A DNA stretch of 64,000 nt from Streptomyces sp. NBC_01317 (GCF_035961655.1 NZ_CP108393.1:5937001-6001000), one strand, 5' to 3'. Shown: positions 43,936-52,954, counted from the stretch's first letter. Numbers and translations are program-made. The notes: generated from the letters alone by a model not told the origin.

Positions 43936-44979
43936 ATGACGCAGGAGTACACGGCGGAGTCGGTGGAGACCGGCGCGGACGCGGAACACCAGCGCGCGGG
44001 TGCGGGAGCCCGGATCCGGAACGTGCTGTCCCGATGGCGTGGCGGCCGGAACATCTGGCGGCGCGGCATCGTTCTCGCCGTTCTCGCGCTCCTGGCCGCG
44101 CTGTTGATGATCCTGCACGCGCAGATCCCCAACCGGATCGGCAACCTGGGCAGCCTCACCGAAACCTTCCTGCCCTGGCTGGGCCTGGTCATCCCGGTGA
44201 TTCTCGTCCTCGCTCTCCTGCGCAGGTCCGCGACCGCGCTGATCGCGCTCCTCCTGCCCGCCGTCGTCTGGGTCAACCTCTTCGGCGGCCTCCTCGCCGA
44301 CAAGTCGGGCGGGGGCGGCGACTTCACCGTCGCCACGCACAACGTCAACGCGGAGAACCCCGATCCGGCGGGCACCGCGCGCGAGGTCGCCGAGGCCGGG
44401 GCGGACGTCCTCGCGCTGGAGGAGCTGACCGAGACCGACGTACCGACGTACGAGAAGGCGCTGGCGGGGACGTACAAGTACCACTCCGTGCAGGGCACGG
44501 TCGGGCTGTGGAGCAAGTACCCGATGTCCGGCACCCGCCCCGTCGACATCCGGCTGGGCTGGGTCCGCGCGATGCGGTCCACGATCACCACGCCCGAGGG
44601 GCAGGTCGGCGTGATCGTGGCGCACCTGCCGTCCGTACGGGTCAAGCTGCACGCCGGCTTCACCGCCAACCAGCGAGACAACAGCGCGGACGCGCTCGGA
44701 GTGGCCATCAGCCGCGAGCCCGTCGGCCGGGTCATCCTGCTCGGCGACCTGAACGGCACGATGAACGACCGCTCCCTGAACGCCGTCACGTCCCAGATGC
44801 GCTCCACGCAGGGGGCGGCGGGGGACGGGTACGGGTTCAGCTGGCCGGCTTCGTTCCCGATGGCGCGCATCGACCAGATCATGGTGAAGGGCATCGAGCC
44901 GACGGCGTCCTGGACCCTGCCGAGGACGGACAGCGACCATCTGCCGGTCGCGGCGCGGGTGGAGCTGCGGGCGGACTGA
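43936..44979 (+). CDS. Endonuclease/exonuclease/phosphatase family membrane protein
   Basis: The 347-residue protein has a basic cytoplasmic start, three transmembrane segments (about 43-60, 76-95, 98-118), then an extracytoplasmic EEP domain. The domain motifs are THNVNAENPD (Asn ligand), LALEELTE (catalytic Glu, about 164), VIVAHLPSV, LLGDLNGTMND (Asp/Asn, about 272-282), RIDQIMVKG and DSDHLPVAARV (His near 337). It probably hydrolyses a phosphodiester or phosphoester at the cell surface. ATG 43936 is chosen; a GTG at 43906 is in frame. Confidence 0.87.
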   Translation: MTQEYTAESVETGADAEHQRAGAGARIRNVLSRWRGGRNIWRRGIVLAVLALLAALLMILHAQIPNRIGNLGSLTETFLPWLGLVIPVILVLALLRRSATALIALLLPAVVWVNLFGGLLADKSGGGGDFTVATHNVNAENPDPAGTAREVAEAGADVLALEELTETDVPTYEKALAGTYKYHSVQGTVGLWSKYPMSGTRPVDIRLGWVRAMRSTITTPEGQVGVIVAHLPSVRVKLHAGFTANQRDNSADALGVAISREPVGRVILLGDLNGTMNDRSLNAVTSQMRSTQGAAGDGYGFSWPASFPMARIDQIMVKGIEPTASWTLPRTDSDHLPVAARVELRAD

Positions 44980-45064
44980 GACGCGGACCGGGTACGGAAC
45001 CGGGCGTTCATCTGCTGGTCCATCCGCCGGTTCATCCGTGGGAAGAAAACGTCTGAGAGACTTT

Positions 45065-45088
45065 GTTCAGTCGAGGTACTTACTGAAC
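45065..45088 (+). promoter_or_regulatory. Inverted repeat upstream of the MFS gene
   Basis: GTTCAGT (45065-45071) and ACTGAAC (45082-45088) form a dyad with a 10-nt centre, 45 bp before ATG 45133. It is a possible operator; no regulator gene is adjacent. Confidence 0.45.
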
Positions 45089-45132
45089 GCGTCCTCACAC
45101 CGCTCCCCTTCTCCGGAAAGGCTTCCCTCCCC

Positions 45133-46350
45133 ATGCCCTTGGCGCTGCTGGCCCTCGCTGTAAGTGCCTTCGGTATCGGCACGACCGAGTTCGTGATGAT
45201 GGGCCTGCTGCCCAACGTCGCGGACGACCTCGGTACCTCCGTACCGACCGCCGGCTATCTCGTCTCCGCCTACGCGATCGGGGTGGTCCTCGGCGCCCCG
45301 CTCCTCACCGCCGTCGGGTCCCGTATCCCGCGCAAGCGGATGCTCCTGCTCCTGATGGGGTTCTTCGTCCTCGGCAACCTCGCCTCCGCGCTCGCCCCGA
45401 GCTTCGGCTGGCTGCTGGCGGGCCGGCTGCTCGCGGGGCTGCCGCACGGCGCGTTCTTCGGGGTCGGCGCGGTGGTCGCGTCGCGGCTGGTGGAGGAGGG
45501 GCGGCAGGCACGGGCGGTGGCGACGATGTTCCTGGGCCTGACCGTCGCCAACATCGTCGGGGTCCCGGCGGCCACGCTGCTGGGACAGCACCTGGGCTGG
45601 CGCGCCACGTTCCTGGTCGTGACCGTGATCGGCCTGGTGGCGCTGGGCGCGCTGGCGAGGCTCGTCCCGTACGTACCGGTCGACGCCCATCAAAGCCTCG
45701 GCCGGGAGTTGCGCGCCCTGGGGAACCGTCAGGTGCTGCTCGGGCTTGCCACGGCGGTCTTCGGCTTCGCGGGGGTCTTCGCGGTGTACTCGTACCTCGC
45801 CTCGATGACCACCGAGGTCATGGGCTTCGGGGAGTCGTCGGTGACGGTGGTGCTCGCGCTGTTCGGCATCGGCATGACGCTGGGCGCGCTGGCGGCGGGC
45901 CCGCTGACGGACCGGGCGCTGCGGCCGACGCTGTACGTGTCGCTCGCCACGCTCGCGGTGGTGCTGGTCGCGTTCCGCTTCACGGCGCACGTGCAGTGGG
46001 CGGCGCTGGTGACGGTGGTGGTGCTGGGGGCGGTGGGCTTCCTGACGACCACGCCGCTCCAGATGCTGGTCATGCAGAAGGCGAAGGACGCGCCGACGCT
46101 GGCCTCGGCGTCCAACCACTCGGCCTTCAACCTCGCGAACGCGGGCGGCGCGTGGCTGGGCGGCGCGGCGATCGCGGCGGGCTGGGGCTGGATGTCCCCG
46201 ACGCTGGTGGGGGCGGTGCTGGCGGTACTGGGCCTGACGATCGCCCTGGTCGCGGGCCGCCTGGACGGGCCCGGCTCGGCGGGCGGGTCCGCGTCACGCG
46301 TGGTGGCGGAAAACACCCCCCAGGACCGTCACCCGATCCCGACGCACTGA
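45133..46350 (+). CDS. MFS efflux transporter (Cmx/CmrA- or AraJ-like)
   Basis: The 405-residue protein has 12 hydrophobic segments. TM1 reads LAVSAFGIGTTEFVMMGLLP, the signature of the chloramphenicol-resistance/AraJ-type DHA1 exporters. ATVA-type loops and GAPLLTAVGSRIPRKRMLLL (about 54-73) act as the A-motif. The end is hydrophilic (ENTPQDRHPIP). ATG 45133 follows GGAAAGGCTTCCCTCCCC. Drug or sugar export is inferred; the substrate is unknown. Confidence 0.88.
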   Translation: MPLALLALAVSAFGIGTTEFVMMGLLPNVADDLGTSVPTAGYLVSAYAIGVVLGAPLLTAVGSRIPRKRMLLLLMGFFVLGNLASALAPSFGWLLAGRLLAGLPHGAFFGVGAVVASRLVEEGRQARAVATMFLGLTVANIVGVPAATLLGQHLGWRATFLVVTVIGLVALGALARLVPYVPVDAHQSLGRELRALGNRQVLLGLATAVFGFAGVFAVYSYLASMTTEVMGFGESSVTVVLALFGIGMTLGALAAGPLTDRALRPTLYVSLATLAVVLVAFRFTAHVQWAALVTVVVLGAVGFLTTTPLQMLVMQKAKDAPTLASASNHSAFNLANAGGAWLGGAAIAAGWGWMSPTLVGAVLAVLGLTIALVAGRLDGPGSAGGSASRVVAENTPQDRHPIPTH

Positions 46351-46363
46351 GCATGAGCGGCCC

Positions 46364-46966
46364 ATGGCAGGCTCATCCCGCATGATCGATGAATTCGCGA
46401 AGGACAACCTGCACGGGAGACTGCGGCGGGACCGCGAGGCGCTGCTGTGGAAACTTGACGGCTTGTCCGAGTACGACGCCCGCCGGCCTTTGACAGCGAC
46501 CGGGACCAGCCTGCTCGGCCTGGTAAAACACGTGGCCACCGTCGAGGCCAGGTACTTCGGCGAGGTCTTCGACCGCCCTTCCCCGGAACCGCTGCCCCGG
46601 TGGCAGGACTCCGACGGTGGCGATCTGTGGGCGGCCGAGGGCGAGACCCGCGATCAGATCATCGCGTTCTACCGGCGTACGTGGGAACACTCGGACGCGA
46701 CGATCAACGAGCTTCCCCTCGACACCCCCGGCCACGTGCCGTGGTGGCCGGAGCCTTTTCCCCACACGAACCTGTTCGCCGTCATGGTCCATGTCGTCGG
46801 CGAGTCCAACCGGCATGCCGGGCACGCCGACATCCTCCGCGAGGGCCTCGACGGCCGGACCGGGATGCGCCCCGAACACGAGAAGCAGATCGACGAGAAA
46901 GCCCGTGCGGCCTACTACGCGAAGATCGAGCAGGCCGCGAGGTCGGCCGCACCCATCAAGGCTTAG
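46364..46966 (+). CDS. DinB/DUF664 family protein
   Basis: The 200-residue four-helix-bundle protein has metal ligands LVKHVATVEARYF (His about 56) and VHVVGESNRHAGHADI (two His about 148 and 152), the DinB/YfiT three-His pattern. Such proteins include mycothiol- or bacillithiol-dependent transferases. Starts at 46364 and 46382 are both possible. The stop codon TAG (46964-46966) is made from the TA target and the first G of the IS5-type element, replacing a predicted TAA. Confidence 0.85.
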   Translation: MAGSSRMIDEFAKDNLHGRLRRDREALLWKLDGLSEYDARRPLTATGTSLLGLVKHVATVEARYFGEVFDRPSPEPLPRWQDSDGGDLWAAEGETRDQIIAFYRRTWEHSDATINELPLDTPGHVPWWPEPFPHTNLFAVMVHVVGESNRHAGHADILREGLDGRTGMRPEHEKQIDEKARAAYYAKIEQAARSAAPIKA

Positions 46967-47887
46967 AGGGCATCTGGTCTGTGTAGTTGGTAGTTCGGGA
47001 TGATTTTGTGACTGTGGGGGTTGGCGGTCGTTGGGCGAGGTGTGAACGCTCGTCGCCCGTACCGCAGTGATGTCTCGGATGTCCGCTGGGTCCTGATCGA
47101 ACCTGTCTTCACCGCCTGGAGAGCCAAGCGAACCGGGCCCGGAACGGCAGCTCGGGTGCACGAACCTGCGAGAGATCGTCAACGCGATCCTCTACGTCAA
47201 TCGCACCGGCATTCCGTGGGAGTACCTGCCGCACGACTTCCCGCCGTGCAAGACCGTCTACGACTACTACGCCAAGTGGGAAGCCGACGGCACGACCCGG
47301 CAAGTCCACGACCTGTTACGGGACAAGACCCGCCGGGCCCACGGTCGCAACCGTGAGCCGACCGCGGCCGTGGTCGACGCGCAGAGCGTGAAGACCTCGG
47401 CAAACGTGCCCGAGACCAGCCAGGGCATCGACGCCGGCAAGAAGATCAAAGGACGCAAGCGGCACCTGATCACAGATACTCTCGGCCTGGTACTGGCCGT
47501 CCTCGTCACCGCTGCGTCCGTGCACGACACCGCCGGCGGCAAGCTCCTGCTCGACGATCTGGCCGCAGCTCATCCCAGCGTGTCGAAGGTCTGGGCCGAT
47601 GGCGGCTGCCAGAACAGCGTCCTCAACCATGGCGCCCGACTGGGCATTGATGTCGAGGTCGTGCGGCGACCGCGGACAAAGGGATTCGAGCCGCTCCCGA
47701 AGCGATGGGTGATCGAGCGGACCTTCGGCTGGCTGATGCGGCACCGCCGTCTGGCACGGGACTACGAATCTTTGCCGCAGAGATCCCGGGCGATGATCCA
47801 TTGGGCGATGGCTAACCAAATGAGCCGCGAGCTCACGGGAACCAGGCGGGATCCACCTCATTGTGTTAGCCGTTGTAAGATAACCTC
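46966..47887 (+). mobile_element. IS5-family insertion sequence (IS427-like group)
   Basis: The ends share GAGG..ATCT as imperfect inverted repeats: GAGGGCATCTGG at the left edge and, read from the right edge, GAGGTTATCTTA. They are flanked by duplicated TA (46964-46965 and 47888-47889). The 922-bp element carries an IS5-type transposase broken by one extra base. It sits exactly between the stop codons of dinB-like and ribD-like genes. Confidence 0.8.
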
Positions 47888-47906
47888 TAAGTTCTGGCTC
47901 CTGTAA
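47042..47906 (+). pseudogene. IS5-type transposase, frameshifted
   Basis: The N-terminal frame (47042 to about 47162) reads VNARRPYRSDVSDVRWVLIEP up to RVHE. The rest, from CTGCGAGAGATC (LREIVNAILYVNRTGIPWEY) onward, is in the +1 frame and continues to 47906. It includes VVDAQSVKTSAN (Asp of DDE), VWADGGCQNSV (second Asp) and VIERTFGWLMRHRRLARDY (Glu with the IS5 signature). CACGAACCTG at 47160-47169 appears to hold one A more than the expected CACGACCTG, causing the break. The frame runs past the IS edge because no stop lies inside. Programmed frameshifting is less likely, since no slippery A-run is present. Confidence 0.75.
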
Positions 47907-48789
47907 GGCGGACATGAGATGCCGTCCGGGTAACCTCGGTCAACCGGTATCCGTCCGGAATTGCAGTAATCCTGCCGACATCCTTCCTGGGCGACCTAGA
48001 GGGCGATGTTCGCGGTAGGTAGCAGATCACCTTGTCAACCATTCCGGCTGAAGCGATCCGACAGAACTGATCAACTGCGCCGGACAGCAGAACAGATCGT
48101 GATCCTGTGCTGCCGAGCGCTTTTGTGAATTCATTGACATCGTTGCTCAGTGCTCCATTTGGAAGCTGGAATACGCCGGTTCCGTGCCCTCCCGGTTCTC
48201 CTTCCTCGATGCCGCCTTCCTGGTTGATCACTAGATCGTACGAGGCTCGGAGCTTATCCGCTTCTTCAAGCGCGACACCCTGTAGAGAATAAGGAATGGG
48301 TTTCCCGTCCACTCCCGCTTCGTAGATCCATGTAATGAACGGGTGACCGTAGCTCAGAGATGCCTGCCACGGGCCCAGAACGAGAAGTGCCTCATTCTTC
48401 AGGAAACCCTGTTCAACTTCCACTCCGGCTCTCCGTAGAAGCGCCGCCCCGCCTTCACCACGAGATGTCGGGTCCATTACGGCAATGAGCACTCTGGCGA
48501 CATTCGCATTGATCAGTGCTTCACGGCATGGCGGTGTGCGTCCGTAGTGATTGCATGGTTCCAGCGTGACGACGGCTGTTCCGCCCTCTGCCCGCTTTCC
48601 GGCGTTGGTAAGCGCATTGACCTCCGCGTGTGATTCGCCCTTGCGTACGTGATATCCTTCGCCGGCCGTTCGTCCCTCACTGTCGAGAATGACACAGCCA
48701 ACAGGCGGGTTCGGGCTGGTTGACCCAAGGCCCTGAGCTGAAATTGCAATTGCGCGACGCATTGCGGCCATCTCATAGACATTCGCCAC
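47887..48789 (-). CDS. Stand-alone RibD-like protein (deaminase domain plus reductase-like domain)
   Basis: The 300-residue protein has a CDA-fold deaminase domain (about 7-150) with the zinc motifs SHAEVNAL (His/Glu about 52-54) and EPCNHYGRTPPC (Cys about 77 and 86), as in RibD. A C-terminal half (about 155-300) resembles the RibD reductase domain but is degenerate (YEAGVDGKPIPYSLQG where reductases have S-x-D-G-K). The GTG at 48789 lies two bases after the regulator's stop and has GGGGAG upstream: tight coupling. No other riboflavin genes are present and GC is lower than in flanking genes. The stop TAG is completed by the IS edge. Function beyond a RibD-like deaminase is unknown. Confidence 0.75.
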   Translation of the reverse strand: MANVYEMAAMRRAIAISAQGLGSTSPNPPVGCVILDSEGRTAGEGYHVRKGESHAEVNALTNAGKRAEGGTAVVTLEPCNHYGRTPPCREALINANVARVLIAVMDPTSRGEGGAALLRRAGVEVEQGFLKNEALLVLGPWQASLSYGHPFITWIYEAGVDGKPIPYSLQGVALEEADKLRASYDLVINQEGGIEEGEPGGHGTGVFQLPNGALSNDVNEFTKALGSTGSRSVLLSGAVDQFCRIASAGMVDKVICYLPRTSPSRSPRKDVGRITAIPDGYRLTEVTRTASHVRLTGART

Positions 48790-48790
48790 T

Positions 48791-50296
48791 TCAGAAACTC
48801 CCCTCTTCTTTAATGGTGTCAAAAAGTTGAGAGACTGCCTGTGATGTATGGACTTCCCCGAGTGTGTTCACTGCGGACACCGACTCATGCATCGTGCGCA
48901 ATGATCCGGAACTACGCGCCATGCTCAGCGCGGAGGCGGCTTGTGCTGCCGCTGAGTCGTACTCTCGTATTTTGGCGTATGCAAGTGCCAGGCGGGCTCG
49001 TGTGAGACCTCTGTCACGCTCGTAGGCGTCGGGAAGCTTGTCGAGTGCGGTTTCAAAAAGTGGGACGGCCAGATCGGGCCGCCCGAGGGTGAGCCAGCAA
49101 TTAGCGCGCTGAATTTCGATATAACTTGCAGTACAGAAATCTCCGTGCCCGGTGCGAGCGTCTCCCTTTGTGTCCGGTGAGGCTGCAAAGTCATGGGCAT
49201 TGTCCAGACGGGCATGGCAGGAGACTTCGTCCCCATCCAATGCGTACCCGTGCGCTTCTTGTTGTATGGCCGCCGCTCGCATGGGCCGCGTAAGGGCAGG
49301 GCTATTTCTTTGGGCAGCTTGAGCAAGGCTAATAGTCTGCGCAGCGCTTTTCTTCGTGGTGGCTTGTTGACTCTTTCGGAAAAGTGTCCACGTCACCATG
49401 GCTTGATCGCCGGACTCGGTTGCCCATTCCATGGCTTGGCTGGTCCACTTTGTGGCGCTCTGTATATCTGCCGAGTCTTCGTGCAGCCAAGCAGCGGACT
49501 CGGCGTATTGGGCGGCAAGTCTCAGTAACTCGGAGCGCTGGGCACCTCCGGCTTGTTCCAGAAGTGATTCGAGGATGGACAGTTGTTGGCGCACTGCCGT
49601 GAGAGCGTGCCGTGGGCCGAAGAGGTTGTCAGCACGGACAAGGGAATGCCACATGTCTCGGAGATGTTCTGTCGCTGCCTCGATACGGCTTGCGTCGAAC
49701 TTCGCCAACGGTGCGGTTACTGGATTGGATTCGTTGATGAGTTCAGGAAATCGCGTTAAGTCTGCCACTTGTAGGCCGGCGCCAATCGCGCCAGTAATCA
49801 GGGTTCGCCGACTGATGGGCACGATCTGTTTCCTCCCTTCGATCCATACCGAGACCAGAAGCACATCGGAATGAGCAGAAGTGAGAGTTTCTTCGTCGTT
49901 CTGCGGTAGGGGATGTGCTGTATCCGCTGCTTCTTGCCTTGTTTCAGAATGGGTTGACGATTGAGGCAGGAGGACTTTTCCTGGGGAACCCTCCCACGGC
50001 CGCGGGGGTAACCCAATCATTTCGCCGGGGATGCCGAATCCGTCAGCTACGCGTTCGATCACTCCCTGCCCGCGAATTCTTCGTACACCACGGATTACAT
50101 CGCTCACGCGTGAGCTCGTCATCCTGCCGACTGCGGCAGCCATCACCGCGTAGCTTGAGCCCGTACGTCTGTTGACGAGACGGAAGACCTCTTGAAAGTC
50201 GCGAGTCGCGCAGGCTCGGCGCATGGTCTCGCTCTGTAGCAGCGTGGCGGGGATCGTGAGCGGGTAACCGCCGCGCCGTGTCTCGCGATCGTCCAT
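48791..50296 (-). CDS. HTH regulator with TPR-like C-terminal region
   Basis: The 501-residue protein has a Cro/C1-like DNA-binding domain (about 22-85: FRLVNRRTGSSYAVMAAAVG and SRVSDVIRGVRRIRGQG). A linker with VSVWIEGRKQIVPISRRTLI follows, then a long helical region (about 195-495) with TPR-like spacing (YAESAAWLHEDSADIQSATK; ALAYAKIREYDSAAAQAASA). The ATG at 50296 is chosen; GTG 50308 is in frame. It is translationally coupled to the RibD-like gene, so the pair acts as one unit. Codon bias is weaker and GC lower than the core genes, a sign of transfer. Confidence 0.75.
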   Translation of the reverse strand: MDDRETRRGGYPLTIPATLLQSETMRRACATRDFQEVFRLVNRRTGSSYAVMAAAVGRMTSSRVSDVIRGVRRIRGQGVIERVADGFGIPGEMIGLPPRPWEGSPGKVLLPQSSTHSETRQEAADTAHPLPQNDEETLTSAHSDVLLVSVWIEGRKQIVPISRRTLITGAIGAGLQVADLTRFPELINESNPVTAPLAKFDASRIEAATEHLRDMWHSLVRADNLFGPRHALTAVRQQLSILESLLEQAGGAQRSELLRLAAQYAESAAWLHEDSADIQSATKWTSQAMEWATESGDQAMVTWTLFRKSQQATTKKSAAQTISLAQAAQRNSPALTRPMRAAAIQQEAHGYALDGDEVSCHARLDNAHDFAASPDTKGDARTGHGDFCTASYIEIQRANCWLTLGRPDLAVPLFETALDKLPDAYERDRGLTRARLALAYAKIREYDSAAAQAASALSMARSSGSLRTMHESVSAVNTLGEVHTSQAVSQLFDTIKEEGSF

Positions 50297-50518
50297 GACC
50301 GCCACCACCTTACTGGGACAGAAGTGTCGTCCCAGGGTAGTCCGGGCGCTTCAGAGGGGTTCCCCAAATGGGCTTGCGGGGTTCCCCGTTCGCTGTTCCT
50401 TCAACTGCCGTGTCCGGTTGAACCTTTTCAGACAGCACGTCTTGTGCACCGGACAGCACAGACCCCCGCAGCCGTGGCGACGGCCCGGGGGCATGGACCA
50501 CCTGGGAGGCAGGCAGCC

Positions 50519-50779
50519 ATGGCAGAGACTACGCGCCGCGAGATTGACGAAGGAATCGGGAACAGTGAACTGCCCCGTATCGGCAGACTCGTTCGGGACA
50601 ACAAGGGCAGGCTCGGCCGATACATGGGCAAGGCCGGTCCATACGCCATGCTTCGGCCGGTCGGCGGGGGCAAGGAATGGGAAGCCGACTTGGAAAGCGT
50701 CGAGTCTCTGACGGACGCCGAAGCGTTGTCCGCCGAAGTGAAAGAAACCAACGCGCGCAGTGGTCGGAGGCAGTCGTGA
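50519..50779 (+). CDS. Small hydrophilic protein of the accessory locus
   Basis: The 86-residue protein starts MAETTRREIDEGIGNSELPR and continues RLVRDNKGRLGRYMGKAGP, with an acidic end LTDAEALSAEVKETNARS. There is no membrane segment or cysteine. ATG 50519 has GGGAGGCAGGCAGCC upstream. It lies divergent from the HTH-TPR gene and overlaps the next gene by 4 bp (GTGA). Unknown function; the pairing resembles small genes found beside HTH regulators in Streptomyces accessory DNA. Confidence 0.6.
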   Translation: MAETTRREIDEGIGNSELPRIGRLVRDNKGRLGRYMGKAGPYAMLRPVGGGKEWEADLESVESLTDAEALSAEVKETNARSGRRQS

Positions 50780-50925
50780 GTGAGTGCGCGGAGTGCGCCC
50801 GTCTGGAGAAGGCGAAGAAGGCGGCAAGGGCGGTGGGGGACAGGAGCGCGGTGAGTGACTGCATCGTTCTGCTCGGCCGCCATCCGGATCACGACAAACC
50901 GCTGGCAGACCCCGAGGCGTCATGA
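50776..50925 (+). CDS. Very small Cys/His protein
   Basis: The 49-residue protein reads VSECAECARLEKAKKAARAV and then SDCIVLLGRHPDHDKPL. Two Cys (CxxC), a third Cys and two His suggest a metal-binding site. GTG 50776 overlaps the previous stop by 4 bp, so it is translated by coupling. The function is unknown. Confidence 0.55.
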   Translation: MSECAECARLEKAKKAARAVGDRSAVSDCIVLLGRHPDHDKPLADPEAS

Positions 50926-51128
50926 GTCGCGACGCCGGTGGTTCGTCCCTCCGTGTCGTGACGACCACGCGTGTGTGACGCGCGAGGAACAGGAACCCCG
51001 GCACGCTGAGGACGAAAGCCTGGCCCAGCGTGTCGGCAGCCCCGTCCGTGCGTCGTCCCCCGAGGGGCACGGGCGGGGCTTCTGTCGTTTCTGACCAGGC
51101 GATACGCCGGAATCCGAGTCATCGACCA

Positions 51129-51149
51129 GCCCGTCCGGCGCTTGAGGAC
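51129..51149 (-). repeat. 20-nt interspersed repeat, single copy
   Basis: CCCGTCCGGCGCTTGAGGAC, one base different from the consensus, in the 268-bp gap before the nadE stop. Nothing else is recognised in that gap. Confidence 0.8.
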
Positions 51150-51193
51150 AAAGCCGCCCCCGGGCGGACCCGGGCCCGCGCACGGCCCCCGCC

Positions 51194-52954
51194 TCACCCC
51201 GAAGGGGACTCCCGCCACCGGTTCGTGATCGGCAGGCGCCGGTCCTTGCCGAAGCCCTTCGCCGAGATCTTCGTCCCCGGCGGATACTGCCGCCGCTTGT
51301 ACTCCGCCACGTCCACCATCCGCAGCGTCCGCGTCACCAGCTCCTCCTCGAACCCGGCCGCCACAATCGCGTCCTTGCCCGTGTCCCGGTCCACGTACAG
51401 CTCCAGGATCCGGTCCAGGACGTCGTAGTCCGGCAGCGAGTCCGTGTCGACCTGGCCCGGCCGCAGCTCCGCGCTCGGCGGCTTGCTGATCGAGTTCTCC
51501 GGGATCGGCGGCACCTGCCCCCGCTCCTCCGCCGCGCGGTTGCGCCACCGCGCCAGCCGGAACACGGTCGTCTTGTAGACGTCCTTGATCGGCCCGTACG
51601 CGCCGACCGAGTCCCCGTACAGCGTCGAATACCCCACCGCCAGCTCGGACTTGTTGCCCGGCGCGAGCACGATCTGGCCCTCCTGGTTGGAGACCGCCAT
51701 CAGCGTCGTACCGCGCAGCCGCGACTGGAGGTTCTCCTCCGCCAGCCCCGTCAGGCCCAGCGCGTCCATGTACGCGTCGAACATCGGCTCGATGACCACC
51801 GTGCGCAGGTTGAGGCCGGTACGGCGGGCCAGTTCGGCCGCGTCGTCCTTCGAGTGGTCCGAGGAGTACTTGGACGGCATGGAGATGCCGTACACGTTCT
51901 CCGCCCCCACCGCGTCGCACGCGATCGCCGCGACCAGCGCCGAGTCGATGCCCCCGGAGAGCCCGATCAGGACGGACCGGAAGCCGTTCTTCGCCGCGTA
52001 GGCGCGCAACCCCACCACCAGCGCCGAGTAGATCTCCTCGTCGTCCTCCAGCCGCTCCGCGTACCCGCCGGACAGCTCACGCTCGTACGCGGGCAGCGGC
52101 TCCTCGGACAGGACGACGTGGTCGATCACCAGCCCGTCGTCCACCACCCCCGACGGCGGCACCGCGGGCGCGGCCGGCAGATCGAGGTCGAGCACCACAC
52201 AGCCCTCCGCGAACTGCGGGGCGCGCGCCACGACTTCGCCGTCCTTGTCGACGACGATCGAGTCCCCGTCGAAGACCAGCTCGTCCTGGCCGCCGATCAT
52301 CGCGACGTACGCCGTGGTGCAGCCGGCCTCCTGGGCGCGCTTGCGCACCAGGTTCAGGCGGGTGTCGTCCTTCTCCTTCTCGTACGGAGAGGCGTTGATG
52401 GAGATCAGCAGTCCGGCACCGGCCGAGCAGGTCGCCGGGACCCGCCCGCCGTCCTGCCAGAGGTCCTCGCAGATCGCCAGCGCGATGTCGACGCCGTGGA
52501 CCCGTACGACGGGCAGAGTGTTGCCCGGCACGAAGTACCGGAACTCGTCGAACACCCCGTAGTTCGGCAGGTGGTGCTTGGCGAACGTCAGCACCACCTC
52601 CCCGCCGAACAGCACCGCGCCCGCGTTCTGCGGCGCGCCGGCGGGCTGGCCGTACCGGGGCTGGGCCTTCTCGGAACGGTCGAGGTAGCCGACGATCACC
52701 GGCCGCCCGCCGAAGCCCTCGGCGTCCAGGCGGCCCGCGAGGGCGCGCAAAGCGTCCCGGGACGCCTCCACGAAGGACGACCGCAGGGCCAGGTCCTCGA
52801 CGGGGTAGCCGGTCAGCACCATCTCGGGGAACGCGATGACATGCGCTCCCTGCTCGACGGCGTGCCGGGTCCAGTGCACGATCGCCTCGGCATTCGCGGC
52901 GAGATCGCCGACGGTCGAGTCGATCTGATTCAGAGCGAGGCGTAGTTGAGGCAC
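51194..52954 (-). CDS. nadE: Glutamine-dependent NAD+ synthetase
   Basis: The 586-residue enzyme makes NAD+ from deamido-NAD+, ATP and glutamine. The N-terminal nitrilase-type glutaminase domain (about 1-270) has catalytic Glu in FPEMVLTGYP, Lys in KHHLPNYG and Cys in AICEDLWQDG. The C-terminal ammonia-dependent synthetase (about 290-586) has the PP-loop IGLSGGIDSAL and LAPGNKSELAVGYSTLYGD. A -10-like TACACT lies 6 nt before GTG 52954, so the mRNA is probably leaderless. Confidence 0.96.
   Translation of the reverse strand: MPQLRLALNQIDSTVGDLAANAEAIVHWTRHAVEQGAHVIAFPEMVLTGYPVEDLALRSSFVEASRDALRALAGRLDAEGFGGRPVIVGYLDRSEKAQPRYGQPAGAPQNAGAVLFGGEVVLTFAKHHLPNYGVFDEFRYFVPGNTLPVVRVHGVDIALAICEDLWQDGGRVPATCSAGAGLLISINASPYEKEKDDTRLNLVRKRAQEAGCTTAYVAMIGGQDELVFDGDSIVVDKDGEVVARAPQFAEGCVVLDLDLPAAPAVPPSGVVDDGLVIDHVVLSEEPLPAYERELSGGYAERLEDDEEIYSALVVGLRAYAAKNGFRSVLIGLSGGIDSALVAAIACDAVGAENVYGISMPSKYSSDHSKDDAAELARRTGLNLRTVVIEPMFDAYMDALGLTGLAEENLQSRLRGTTLMAVSNQEGQIVLAPGNKSELAVGYSTLYGDSVGAYGPIKDVYKTTVFRLARWRNRAAEERGQVPPIPENSISKPPSAELRPGQVDTDSLPDYDVLDRILELYVDRDTGKDAIVAAGFEEELVTRTLRMVDVAEYKRRQYPPGTKISAKGFGKDRRLPITNRWRESPSG

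Noticed and set aside
47887..48789. Riboflavin biosynthesis operon
   Set aside because: Only a RibD-like gene is present, with a degenerate reductase half and a regulator partner.
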